This document shows, one piece after another, positions 11,018-21,793 of a stretch of 64,000 nucleotides of DNA. The number at the start of each line of letters is the position of its first letter. Position 1 is the stretch's first letter. Both the position numbers and the translations under genes were made by a program. Source of the DNA: Halocaridina rubra (Eukaryota > Arthropoda > Malacostraca > Decapoda > Atyidae); the NCBI GenBank assembly GCA_037179515.1, contig JAXCGZ010013685.1, positions 1 to 64,000 on the forward strand. Direction: 5' to 3'. Below the pieces are notes generated by a model. The model saw nothing but the letters and a program-made list of their open reading frames with translations, was not told the origin of the DNA and searched no databases.

Positions 11018-11519
11018 TGTGAGGGAGCGTGGTGGCTCTTAGAGTTTGGCTGAAAACCCTGGGAAGGTGGAGCAGAGTAATGGCCTTTGCCTCTTAACTA
11101 CTGAGGCTTAGGTCTTACCGGGTCATCCTTCTTGAGTGTGGGTGCATGGCCGTAATAAGGCTTAGGAGTGTGAGGAGGAGGAGCTGGACGATTGAAGTTC
11201 TGCGGGGGGCTCTTGTGCTTCCCGTTCCTGTAATGTCTATTTCCGGATAAAGGACTACTGTCTGGGATTCCCGCTCGAAGCCGAGCAAGCGCAAGCTCAT
11301 GTTCACGTTGTGCTTGTGCCTCCTCACGTTGTGCTTGTGCCTATCACGTCGTGCTTGTGCCTCATCACTTGCTCTCTTCTCCAACTTATCTCGGCGTTCA
11401 ACCATCTTCTCATGAGCCCATTCGAAGAGCTTCTTTCTTGGGGAAAAACCGTATCTCTCACCCCTAGCAATCATTATGTCCAAGTAACGCTCCTCATCGA
11501 ATGTTTTGATGGTTTCCAT
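11018..11519 (-). pseudogene. gag: Copy 1 gag: N-terminal domain, capsid region absent
   Basis: ATG 11519 follows the leader and starts METIKTFDEERYLDIMIARG, then a charged, Arg-rich helical stretch built from 21-bp repeats coding EAQAQRE. A 1-bp loss near 11340 and a 2-bp loss near 11018, both relative to copy 2, shift the frame and then restore it for protease. The protein passes from the helical N-terminus straight into a Pro/Ser-rich linker (NGKHKSP, TPKPYYGHAP) and then protease. No capsid fold or CCHC knuckle is present, whereas copy 3 keeps extra sequence at the same point. It could act only as a non-autonomous gag. Confidence 0.8.
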
Positions 11520-12705
11520 TTTTGTTTCCTAAACAGTCAATAACGAAGTGCCAAAACAACCACACAAAAAAACAAATCTCTACAATACAGTAGTAGAAAA
11601 AAAAATGAAGGAACCACACAACACCGAGGAGAGAAAAAAAAATTCAACACCACAGTTCAAACTTAAACATAAAAATGATCTCAAAACCTTACCATAAAAG
11701 TGACTCAAAATTCAATCTATTGCAACAGCAGCAAAATGTTGCAAAACAGTGCATGAAACACTGGCAATACAGAATGGCAGTCGTGCCTGCTTAGCAGCAA
11801 CACGTGGCAGTACCTGCGGTTATGGTGCAAATGGAAGGATTGAGCAACAACGAATTTTACCGACTAGCACCCAGTGCCTGAGAGTAAAAACAAGTACAGT
11901 ATAGCGGTCGTGCCTGCGTATGAGCGCGTATATGGCAGTACCCACAAATAAAATGTCGTAGGTAATACGAACAAGTACAGTATAGCGGTCGTGCCTGCGT
12001 ATGAGCGCGTATATGGCAGTACCCACAAATAAAATGTCGTAAGTAAAATTCTGGAGTGTTACCAAAAGGACACAGATCCTATGCAAAATACACCAACGAT
12101 AAGCTAACAGCCTACTAGGCAGCCAGATTACACATTTCTACTAGTAATGAGAAAATTTATTTTCAAGTGACAACTCAGACACATGAAAGGCTTAGCCTAG
12201 GCTCGATAAATGACACCAAAATTTTTCTTCCAATCTATGACAGTCAATGCTTGAATATAAAACACAATTATAAGCAAAATATTTAATATGCTTTCTCCCA
12301 ATTCCTAAATCCCAAGGAAATATAAACAATTCCTAATAAGTATCACCCTTTAGCGGATATATAAAACACGAATGCTTTAAAACTCAATCTTATCACGCAA
12401 ATAAATGAAATTTTAAATAACACGTCTTCTCGTCATGCAAAATTTCTTAAGTCTGTTACCACATAATCTCATGTAGATTTCCTGAAATATTGTTTACCAC
12501 ATGGGAAACAAGAAAATATTAGTAACCATAATTAATATTGAAAATAAAGAAAAATTTCTTATCCGCAATGTCTCTAGCTCGAAAATTTTCGTGTGCAGCC
12601 TATAATTCATTCATTTCAATAATCGAGCCAATGGTAATCGGGTTTCATGTGCAATGTCAAAAAGCAAAATAAAAATAAATTTATAAAATCAGTCTGTCTG
12701 TTCGG
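11520..12705 (-). other. 5' leader of copy 1 with 81-bp tandem repeat
   Basis: Untranslated stretch between primer site and gag. An 81-bp unit (start CAAGTACAGTATAGCGG) is repeated at 11891-11971 and 11972-12052. It carries the phrase GGCACGACCGCTATACTGTA in sense, itself related to another leader motif, GCAGGCACGACTGCCATTCT. Copy 2 has this 81-bp unit once but duplicates a different part. Confidence 0.75.
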
Positions 12706-12723
12706 GTCCCTGTTCGGGCGCCA
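12706..12723 (-). promoter_or_regulatory. Primer binding site matching tRNA-Lys(UUU)
   Basis: In sense the 18 bases are TGGCGCCCGAACAGGGAC, 4 bp after the 5' LTR. This is the exact complement of the 3' end of animal tRNA-Lys(UUU) including CCA, the same primer class used by lentiviruses. Copy 2 has the identical site; copy 3 differs by one base. Confidence 0.9.
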
Positions 12724-12727
12724 ATCT

Positions 12728-14628
12728 TGTTGGGGGTTGGAATTGTTGAGTGTTGTTAAGATTCTGTTTTACTAAGGGGACTGAAAGTACCGAGCTTGGT
12801 TAAGAGCTCACAAACAGACAGGACAGATATTTGTACTTGAACACCCCATCTCTATTACCATTAGTCGGTTAAATGAAACTCAGAATTCAACTTTCTTTTA
12901 ATTTTGGAAATGCAATGACATTAAAAGAATTGAATTAAATTTCTCAAATTAAATTTTATGAAATGCTGCCTCGAATCCCGGTGGTGAGCACGATTTCGTT
13001 TCCCGGCACCACGGACGTATGCCAAGACTTTGGACTCAACTCGATGATTACCTCTGTCACACAGGCAGAGTAGAATACAGGACACTGCAATTTCAGAAAC
13101 AGAAATGACACACTGTTTATAATGGGAAACTGAAAGCATGAGCACACATATAATGAGTTTCCAATGTCATTCTACTGGATAAAAATATATTGGTTATTCA
13201 CAGCTAACCAGAAATATTTATGCTACCATAATAGCATACAAAACCATTAATTCTTTACTGATTTTAAAGGAAAACAATTTATTCACAAAAAAGGAAGAAT
13301 AAGCAAGACAAATACAGTACTGTATGTATTCCTTAAATTGTGGGCAACCACAAAAGTTGCAATGCTTATTACTGATTTACAATTAATAGGTAAAACACTC
13401 AATTTAGGGTAAAGGAAGAATCTACGAGATAAATACAGTATTCATTCACTTTTGGTTATCAAGAACTTTGCAATGAAAAAAAGGGTGCAAAACCACCTTT
13501 TGAGGTATTTGGAACTTATAACTCAAAACACTTTATCCCCAACATATGAAGAATTAACAAGATAAATACAATATGCATTCATTAAATTGTGGTTAACAGG
13601 AAATATTTGCAAAGCCAACAGGGTAAAATTACCTTTTAATTATTTGCAGTTTATAGCATAAAATTCTTTAGCTAAATGATTAATTATTTACAATTTGTAT
13701 AGCAAATAGCTTTATTGACGAGTTTTTGACGTAAAACACTTTATTTACGATGATAGAAAGAGGTGAAATGAAATTAGAATTTATTAGGAAAAGAGATAGA
13801 TTTTTACGGGCTCATAACCAGTCTTCAGAGGATGAGATTTTCGTTTATCACATTCAGTGAAAAGAAACTTCTTAGCAATGTATATCAGCTGTAATTTACA
13901 GGTTAAGGAATTAACTTTGGCATGTCAGATTCCAGTTTGGTAATTTACAAAATTTCATGTGTATGGGAATGGAATCTGAGAATAAAAATCCGTAAGATTT
14001 AGCCAGTAACGAATGTAACTAAGTCTCGAAAATAAACCAATTTGCTTGACCCACGAGCTTTACCATACACTATCCCTCACCTTGTTGTGCTAGATGAATT
14101 CCTGTGAAGATGCCACGTAAATAAGGTTTGAAATAAACTTAGACTGCTCAGGCGAGATGTTGCCTCTTCGAAGCTTGAGCGCCAAAGGAGAGCGTCTCAT
14201 TGTCCCTGGCTCTGATATAATTTAAGGACTATTTTAGTGGTGGTCCCTGGCAGGCAATTATAGCAGAGATGCAAGGGAGAGACAGTATTTTTAGGTGCAA
14301 CAAGTGGAAGCAAATAAAATAAAACGAGAATAATAATGAAAAGTTAGGTTACTGGTAAACAATCTCCAGAATGTTCTTGGCTCGTAGGAGATGGAAAATA
14401 GGAGCAGCCTTTATATCGGGACTATACTTCTACACGTACAAGAAGAGTAAATAAGGTATATTTAAAATTGGCTATAAGCTAAAATATAAATTGCAAATAA
14501 TCATAATCTGCAAAAGTCAAGAAGTGGGAATTATTTTTTTTTAGTTAGAAAATAACAGTTAAGTTACTAAATTAATTAATAAGGCATCTAACAGCCTCTG
14601 GTGACTTTGAGCGAAACACTCTGTCACA
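12728..14628 (-). repeat. 5' LTR of copy 1
   Basis: 1901 bp, sense TGTGACAG...CCAACA. In sense it carries candidate TATA words (GATATAAAGGCTGC and later ATTATAAACAG) and several AATAAA words, but promoter and poly(A) sites cannot be assigned without transcripts. The small reading frames inside it recur only because every LTR copy has them. Confidence 0.92.
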
Positions 14629-14633
14629 AGACC
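14629..14633. repeat. Target-site duplication, right side of copy 1
   Basis: AGACC directly after the LTR terminus CTGTCACA. Compare AGACT at 4034-4038. It belongs to the interrupted LINE coding frame (NYR / PISILPS). Confidence 0.75.
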
Positions 14634-15922
14634 TATATCTATCTTACCGTCTTTAAGTAGTGTTTGAAAAAGCGATTGTTCACAGACTTAAAGAATTCCT
14701 TGAAAAGTTCAACCTATTATCCGAAAATCAATATGGATTCCGTAATAATAAGACCACTGAAAAAGCAATAATGAACTTTACAAGTGATGTTTATCAAAAT
14801 CTGGAAAATAAAAATTTTGTTGCAGGGTTTTTTCTAGACTTGTCCAAAGCATTTGACTCATTAGACCATGATATACTAATAGAAAAACTAACTTGTGTGG
14901 GTATTAGGGGAACACCATTACAGTTCTTTAAGAGCTACTTGAAAAATAGAAAACAAGCTATATATTGTAATGAGAAAGCATCTTTGTTGCAAACTATTGA
15001 GAGGGGAGTACCACAGGGATCAATACTGGGCCCATTGTTATTTTTAGTTCATATAAATGATATATCCAATGCCAGTAATAAATTCAAATATATTCTTTAT
15101 GCAGATGACACCAACCTTCTCTTGCACGATAATAACCTTAACCACCTGCGTTCTGTTTCAAATAGTGAACTAGAAAAAATTAACAACTGGGTCTCTGTTA
15201 ATAAATTAAAGCTACATGTTTCCAAAACTGACTATATCTTATTTCAAAATAGATCTGTATTACACAATATTGGTCAAGTTAATATGAATGGATATGAAGT
15301 TAAAAGAGTTGCTTGTAAGAAATTTTTGGGAGTAATTATTGATGAAAATTTAAGTTGGAAATATCATATTCAATCTGTATGCTCAAAACTGTCCAAGATG
15401 TGTGGAATTTTGTATAAAATTCTCCATAACCTGACAAATGAGGCCTTAAAAAGCATATACTATTCCCTGTGTTATCCTCATATTATATTTTGTTTGTCCA
15501 TCTGGGGTTGTACTTGGCCGTCAATTGTAAGGGATGTATTTGTAACTCCGAAAAGACTGATCAGAACTATTACACATAGTGGAAAATATGACTCAACGTC
15601 CTCTTTATTCAAGGAGCTAAACTTGCTTAAATTTAATTACTTTCTATAATATTTCTGTCTTATTATTATACATAGTGATGTTAATGATAACAGAAAATTA
15701 TTTAGATTTATTCAACACAACCATGGAGCCAGAGGTAACAATATAAATTTGATATGTCCACAGCCGAGAACAACCTTGTACAAATTTTCTATTCACCTTT
15801 TTGGCCCAAAATGTTGGAATGCATTACCAGAAGATTTAAAAACAATAACTGGCACAACTTTATTTAAAGAGAAACTCAAACAGTATTTTTTTACTAGGCA
15901 AAATCAAGCAGCTGTTGATTAA
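14634..15922 (+). pseudogene. LINE ORF2, 3' part: reverse transcriptase
   Basis: This is the continuation of the ORF2 broken at 4033: the frame resumes with PISILPS right after the target duplication. RT motifs in order: ENQYGFRNNKTT, FFLDLSKAFDSLDH (motif A), GVPQGSILGPLLF (motif B), LYADDTNLLL (motif C, YADD intact), KFLGVIIDENLSW. A TAA at 15647-15649 interrupts the frame, which then continues in register to the natural end near 15922 (FGPKCWNALPEDLKT, FKEKLKQYFF). Apart from that stop and the LTR insertion this RT is well preserved, so the LINE was fairly recent when copy 1 landed in it. Confidence 0.9.
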
Positions 15923-16183
15923 TAATTATTACAGTATTGGTGTATCATTATGTCCAGGTTAAGGTCAGGCTACTGTTTTGTTTTATTACAAGATAAGTAT
16001 GAGATTGCTATATTGGAGCTTTTGTTAACTATTGCCGTTATACTTTAATTTATGTGGAATTTATATTAAACTGCCTGCCAAGGAGCTCTTGCTCAGCAGG
16101 CTAGTGCCTCTGAATATAATGTACATATTTATTCCTGTGTGTATACTAAATATTTGGCAATAAAATCTATGACTATGACGTTC
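15923..16183 (+). mobile_element. 3' UTR of the interrupted LINE
   Basis: A short untranslated tail ending in AATAAAATC followed by TATGACTATGACG, a short repeat-type 3' end instead of a long poly(A). The 5' end of the LINE lies shortly before 1312. Confidence 0.6.
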
Positions 16184-16439
16184 CACCCATCCTTGGGTGG
16201 AAACTCTAAAACAACAACAACTCCTTATTCCTAACTACCCTGTGTATACTAATTCTTTCAAAATTTTCAGTTCACCTCCTACTAACTTTGAACACATTGT
16301 TATCATCATTTGTACCAGAGTTTGTATTTTCCGAGTCATCATGTAATCACCTTGCTTTTACACATATCAAAGCTTCTGATTGGCTATCACCAGCTAACTG
16401 TTTTTCAATTATTCAAACCATAAGCCATTCCATGTCATC
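16184..16439. other. No gene seen
   Basis: Between the LINE 3' end and the transposase fragment. The short inverted repeat CCACCC..GGGTGG near 16187-16200 is the only local structure noticed. Confidence 0.4.
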
Positions 16440-16637
16440 AATTTATTTATTTACTAATAAATTTTGCTCTCTTTGCAACATCAGCTCCTGTGAACTCTTT
16501 GTGTGTGAGAAAAGTACCGATCATTCGTTTTTCCATACTGTAATGTTTGGCGAGATCACAGATACGAATGCCATTTTCATTTTTGGCTATGATTTCTTTT
16601 ATCACCTCTGTCATGGATCTACCCATTTTTTTTTTTC
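16440..16637 (-). pseudogene. pogo/Tigger-like transposase N-terminal fragment
   Basis: On the minus strand a Met codon near 16620-16630 opens a frame with VIKEIIAKNENGIRICDLAK, then YSMEKRMIGTFLTHKE and ADVAKRAKF. This resembles the first helix-turn-helix of pogo/Tigger transposases ('EI...E.G.r..DLA..y.m..sTI.ti.K.Ke' followed by ADVAKG). The frame stops soon after and no catalytic DDE part is found. Assignment is from memory of the family pattern. Confidence 0.5.
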
Positions 16638-16654
16638 ACTTCGGTAACATTAAT

Positions 16655-16691
16655 AACCCGGTTTCTTTATTCAAAGCACAAAGAAACCGTT
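16655..16691. repeat. Short perfect hairpin
   Basis: CGGTTTCTTT and AAAGAAACCG form 10-bp perfect arms around an 11-nt loop, next to the transposase fragment. It could be part of a terminal repeat of the Tigger-like element. Confidence 0.5.
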
Positions 16692-16788
16692 AAATAACTG
16701 AACAAGAAAAGGCACTGTGAACTGTGTAAAGATCTGCATGAATTACAGTTTCCTTATAAACTCAATGAAAACAGATAGGATCGATAGG

Positions 16789-18200
16789 ATCCTAATTGTG
16801 TTTACGGGAAAGAGCCCAAAGCTCGTATCTTCCCGTCTCCTGATCGGTTCCATTTTATACTTAGTGATACTTATCTTACCTGTCCTTAAAACTATGGATT
16901 GAGATAGCATTAACTACCTACTCGCTTAGCGAATTCCAATTATCAACTACTCTTACACTGAAAAAGTATTTCCTTACATCCTGCAAAGAAGTTTTCTTAC
17001 GAAGCTTCAAACTATGACCTCTAGTTCTAGAGCCAGCCATATCAAAATATCGATCCCTATCCACTCTATCATAACCATGAAGGAATTTAAAGACTGTCAC
17101 CATATCCCCCCCTCACTCTTCTAACTTCGAGTGATGGTAAGTCTAATTCCCTCAGCCTCTCATCATAACTGAGATTGCGTATTTCTGGCACCAGTTTCGT
17201 GGCATGTCTTTGAACTTTTTCAAGCTTAGCTATGTGCTTTTTCAAGTGCGGATTCCAAAAGGGGGCTGCATATTCGAGTTTTGGCCTCACATAGGTTACA
17301 TAAATATTTCTGAAATTTCCTTGTCAATGTGCCTGAAGGCTACCCTTACATTTGATAAGAATGCATATGCTGCCCTTACTATGCCATTTATATGTATTTC
17401 TGGAGACAAATCTGCCAGTATGTTTACTCCTAGATCTCTCTCATTTTCTGTCTCTTGAAGTTGTACTCCAGCCACCGAGTAGTCAAGCTTGGGCCTTCTT
17501 GCACTTGTACCCATTCTCATTACCTTACATTTTGAAGTATTGAATTTCATTAGCCACTTTTCTGACCACTCATGCAGATTATTTAGATCCTCCTGAAGTT
17601 CTCTACCAATGGGCCCCTTTTTTTACTTTCTTCACAATCTTTGCATCATCTGCAAACATATTCATGAATGAATTTACAGACTCTGGGAGGTCATTTACTT
17701 ATACAAGGAACAAAAGTGGCCCTAAAACTGAACCCTGTGGAACTCCACTACTAACTCTTCTCCATTCAGACACTGAGTGTCTTACTCTAACCCTCTGTTC
17801 CCTTCCTTCTATGTAAGTTTTTATCCATTCCAAAACATTTCCACCTATTCTAGCCATTGATTGCAGCTTCCTAATAAGTCTCCCATGTGGAACAGTGTCA
17901 AACGCTTTCTGGAAGTCTAGGAATATGAAATCTGCCCAGCCCTCTCTTTTCTGTAAGATTTGGCTTACCTCATCATAAAATTCTAATAAGTTTGTTACTG
18001 TTGATCTACCTTCTCAGAAGCCATGTTGCCTCACTGACAAAAAGTTGAAGGATTCCAAGTGAAGAGAGATATGTTTCCTTAGTAGTTTCTCCATAACTTT
18101 GCAAACTATGCCATTCACTCGGCGTCGAGTGAACTCTCTTAGCCGTATGCAGGGTGTCATCACTGAAGAGAGGGGTATATAGGATGAGAAGGATTGGGGG
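16789..18200 (-). mobile_element. 5'-truncated CR1-like LINE, ORF2 RT and 3' end
   Basis: On the minus strand the frame pieces give IFLDFQKAFDTVPH (motif A), GVPQGSVLGPLLFLVYVND (motif B), MNMFADDAKI (motif C, FADD), then KFNTSKCKVMRMGTSARRP, YVRPKLEYAAPFWN and RGHSLKLRKKTSLQDVRKYF, ending in the 3' word AATTAGG family at 16790. Frameshifts at about 17110, 17295 and 17620, plus several stops, disable it. It belongs to the same family as 5371-6147 and 35959-36840, and keeps more of the RT than either. Confidence 0.85.
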
Positions 18201-18475
<275 letters not shown>

Positions 18476-18584
18476 TGAGAAGAACAAAGTAAAGTATTAG
18501 AGAAAGAGTTGAAATTATTTTTATTTTTTTGACATCATTTAAGAAGAGTAGTTTAGTAAGAGGGATAGATCAAAATATTAATTG

Positions 18585-18785
18585 CGCACACACAATTAGG
18601 TAATCACAGGATGTAAGGAAATACTTTTTCAGTGTAAGAGTAGTTGATAACTGGAATTCGCTAAGCGAGGAGATAGTTAATGCTATCTCAATCCATAGTT
18701 TTAAGGACAAGTATGATAAGTATCACTAAATATAAAATGGAACCGATCCTTAGCCGGGTAAGTACAATTAGGTAAGTACATACAT
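18585..18785 (+). mobile_element. LINE 3' tail, strongly 5'-truncated
   Basis: The phrase ACACAATTAGGTAATCAC, the usual 3' terminus of the CR1-like family, is immediately followed by the family's last about 110 coding bases (VRKYFFSVRVVDNWN, SFKDKYDKYH) and its 3' UTR, ending in AATTAGGTAAGTAC. It looks like one tail attached to a second very short copy. Confidence 0.75.
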
Positions 18786-18929
18786 ATGCACATATATAAA
18801 CTCTTGCTTACATTTCCTCCCCTATATGTATATGCGAACACATACACATACAGAGAAAGAAACTTTAGGTGAATTAGCTTTTTTTGAAGTAATTTAAGTT
18901 TTTTTTTGCACATCCACATATGCATATGC

Positions 18930-19480
18930 ATATCACAAAAATGGCACTGCAAAGCAATGCAGAGATCTATACACAGAAGCATTTATTACAAAAACACCAT
19001 GACATACATGAACAAGAATTAGCACTTTGGATTGAGCAATGATCTGCACGGGTAGGTTTTTTTATTTTTTTTTTATAACCAATGAAAAACAAGAAAAGGT
19101 GCTGCACACTCTTGCAGATATCTGCATGAATAAATTATTCCAAAAACACCATTTACGAAATTCAAGAAAAGATACTGTGAATACTCATAGATATCTGCAC
19201 TAAGCAGTTGCTGCTATGTAACTGATACCTGTTCAGCTGCATGATGGTTGTGTGAACAATGTGCCAAATGGCTTGCGATTCGAGTTCCCAGACAGAGTTT
19301 GAAAACTGAAGCAGTTTTTGATCCAGAAAAACGTTTCAAAACAAATGGTTTGAGATCCAAGGCAATCGAACTGAGGTTTCACTGCATTTGTTATTGTACA
19401 GACACTACCCTACTTATGAATCAGTTTACATTTCAGAAGTCCATTCATAAGTTGTATTGTTCATAAGTTGTGTTTAGCTC
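18930..19480. mobile_element. Possible Tigger-like non-coding remnant
   Basis: The phrase ACAAGAA(AA)GGTGCTGCACAC..CAGATATCTGCATGAAT recurs in variants near 16706, 19010, 19092 and 19155. It ends in GGTTTGAGATCC..CGAACTGAGGTTTCACTG near 19350-19385, reminiscent of Tigger terminal repeats ('CGAGGTTCCACTG'). The LINE at 16789-18200 may have split the element. No coding capacity here. Confidence 0.35.
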
Positions 19481-19527
19481 ATAAAGTACTGTTCAGTACA
19501 TACATATACAGTACTTTAAAGTAATTA

Positions 19528-20281
19528 GCCTAAAGCTAGTTAGCTATCACAATAAACATAAATAATACAGTATTAATAAATTTAATTATAGTAATAATAA
19601 TGTAATGATGTCGTTTGAATTTGTTGCAACACGGTTTTGTATATTTTTTATAATTTTTTTGCTTTTGGCAGACTTTGTGTGTATCTGCTGATATTCGTGT
19701 CAATTGTTTGTAAGTAGGAAAGCGTTTGTAATGCATTTATTATTTTAGTTATATTCAAAACGTTTTTGAATTTATTTTATGGTGTGGCATCTTCAGTGTA
19801 CTCATCACAAATGTATTCTTGCAAATATTCTAAATTTACTACGTGATATTCAGATAAAGGCTTAGCATATCTGTCCACTGGTATGTTTACATTTCTTGGA
19901 AATTTATTTTCCATACAAGAGGAATCTTCCACTGCTGCACAGAGGTGCAACAAGTGGATAGATTCGTTTGACATCTACCTGAAGACCATAGGAGTCACCA
20001 AGGATGAGCAGAAGCATACCCTACTACTCCATGTAGCAGGTGTAGAGGTACAGGAGGTATATAAAACCATCATACCTGCAGGTAACACCCTTCAACAAAT
20101 AGTTAATTGCCTAAATACCTCTTTTGCTCCTAAAATTAATTTTAGATATGAGAGATTTAGGTTTAACCAGTGCACCCAATGATGCAAGTGAATCAGTTGA
20201 TGTTTTTGTTACCAAGTTGAAAGAGTTAGCCTCTACTTGTTAGTTCAATAACAAGGAGGATGTCATAATAGATCAGCTTCT
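19528..20281. repeat. Tandem duplication, unit 1 (755 bp)
   Basis: Starts AGCCTAAAGCTAGTTAG and is followed by a nearly identical second unit at 20282; equivalent bases are 755 apart throughout (19883 and 20638, for example). Only a handful of substitutions are visible, so the event is recent. The unit spans the gypsy leader and the first half of its gag. Confidence 0.93.
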
Positions 20282-21301
20282 AGCCTAAAGCTAGTTAACT
20301 ATCACAATAAACATAAATAATACAGTATTAATAAATTTAATTATAGTAATAATAATGTAATGATGTCGTTTGAATTTGCTGCAACACGGTTTTGTATATT
20401 TTTTATAATTTTTTTGCTTTTGGCAGACTTTGTGTGTATCTGCTGATATTCGTGTCAATTGTTTGTAAGTAGGAAAGCGTTTGTAATGCATTTATTATTT
20501 TAGTTATATTCAAAACGTTTTTGAATTTATTTTATGGTGTGGAATCTTCAGTGTACTCATCACAAATGTATTCTTGCAAATATTCTAAATTTACTACGTG
20601 ATATTCAGATAAAGGCTTAGCATATCTGTCCACTGGTATGTTTACATTTCTTGGAAATTTATTTTCCATACAAGAGGAATCTTCCACTGCTGCACAGAGG
20701 TGCAACAAGTGGATAGATTCGTTTGACATCTACCTGAAGACCATAGGAGTCACCAAGGATGAGCAGAAGCATACCCTACTACTCCATGTAGCAGGTGTAG
20801 AGGTACAGGAGGTATATAAAACCATCATACCTGCAGGTAACACCCTTCAACAAATAGTTAATTGCCTAAATGCCTCTTTTGCTCCTAAAATTAATTTTAG
20901 ATATGAGAGATTTAGGTTTAACCAGTGCACCCAATGATGCAAGTGAATCAGTTGATGTTTTTGTTACCAAGTTGAAAGAGTTAGCCTCTACTTGTTAGTT
21001 CAATAACAAGGAGGATGTCATAATAGATCAGCTTCTAGCCAAATTTAATTCACATGAACTTAGAAAAAAAAATGCTTCAGGAGAAAACCCTAACATTAGA
21101 TAAGGTTTTAGAAACAGCTAGGATTCTGGAAGCAGCAAATTCTCAAGCTTAGGCCATTGAGGGTTCACAAAATAATTCTCAGTGTAATAAAGTGTCCTCT
21201 TAATATGGTAATCGGCAATGGCAACAAGGGAAAAACACGACAGCTCAAAGGAAACCTGAAGGTAAGCAATCCACAAATACAAAACCATGTTTCAGGTGTG
21301 G
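19883..21301 (+). pseudogene. gag: Gag of the outer Ty3/gypsy element (first half duplicated)
   Basis: Two copies of the same N-terminal gag frame (19883-20182 and 20638-20937) contain RCNKWIDSFDIYLKTIGV and HTLLLHVAGVEVQEVYKT, a capsid pattern typical of gypsy elements of the Mag/K02A2.6 kind. After a frameshift near 20930 the second copy continues (LLAKFNSHELRKK, VLETARILEAAN) with internal stops, to the first zinc-knuckle cysteines PCFRCG at about 21280-21301. There the BEL/Pao element is inserted; the knuckle resumes at 39644. The 5' LTR could not be delimited. Confidence 0.8.
20282..21036. repeat. Tandem duplication, unit 2 (755 bp)
   Basis: The second copy runs on into unique gag sequence after CTTCTAGCC. 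The junction of units shares TAGCC with both ends, which suggests duplication through a 5-bp microhomology. Confidence 0.93.
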
Positions 21302-21790
21302 TGTGGTGATCTGTCTATCACACACAGTTTCATTAGTTATACCTTGTGTGTGTTTTATTGTAATACCATAAGTAGTATTGCATCTACCTACATGAATATA
21401 TTAATTTGAGAGACTATATTATAACTATCATTTATTTTGTCATTATTTTCATCATTTTTTCATAAATAAATGGGATTTGTTTGTAAAGTTAATCTAAATC
21501 TTAGAAAATCCTTAATTTTGTAAAATATGATAAAAATATATCCTTTTATTTTAGAATGTGATGCTCGTCTGTTTTGTTTACAGAACGGACGAGGACTCTC
21601 TCTGAGGACGGCACCAGGTGATGAGCTATTGTTAGAGACTCGTAAAAATCGTGTAAATTTACGAGCCTCCCATTTCGCCCCTTGGACTAGTGCTGTCGAA
21701 TTTGTCAAGCAGTGACTGTGTTTCAGTATTGTATATAGTTCTTGGATATTGAACAATCATTATTTCGATATTAAGCGTTGTTTGTTTTGA
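21302..21790 (+). repeat. 5' LTR of BEL/Pao, 3' part deleted
   Basis: Matches 38746-39222 base for base with few differences up to TGTTTGTTTTGA, then departs. The remaining about 420 bp of the LTR (39223-39643) have no counterpart: the sequence passes straight into gag-like coding. One deletion therefore removed the LTR 3' part, the primer site and the gag start. Confidence 0.85.
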
Positions 21791-21793
21791 CAT

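Larger units (their letters stand above)
4039..14628 (-). mobile_element. Gmr1-like Ty3/gypsy LTR retrotransposon, copy 1
   Basis: This is a complete element on the minus strand: 5' LTR 12728-14628, primer site 12706-12723, leader, gag-pol in one frame (11519-7386), 3' UTR, 3' LTR 4039-6753. Pol order is protease, integrase, RT, RNase H, the reverse of normal gypsy elements but that of the Gmr1-like group. It sits inside the RT of a plus-strand LINE with a 5-bp target duplication. The central gag (capsid/nucleocapsid) is missing compared with copy 3. Pol is broken by only two stop codons, so the insertion is younger than the LINE and than copies 2 and 3. Confidence 0.9.

Noticed and set aside
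12921..13147. Conserved small frame (MLMLSVSHYKQ...) that occurs four times in the window
   Set aside because: It lies inside the LTR of the Gmr1-like family at 4232, 12921 and 28045 and recurs only because the LTR recurs; both strands and two frames are open at once.
19536..19974. Two minus-strand frames conserved between the duplicated units
   Set aside because: Conservation is due to the 755-bp duplication; they overlap the gypsy leader and gag in antisense and match no family I know.
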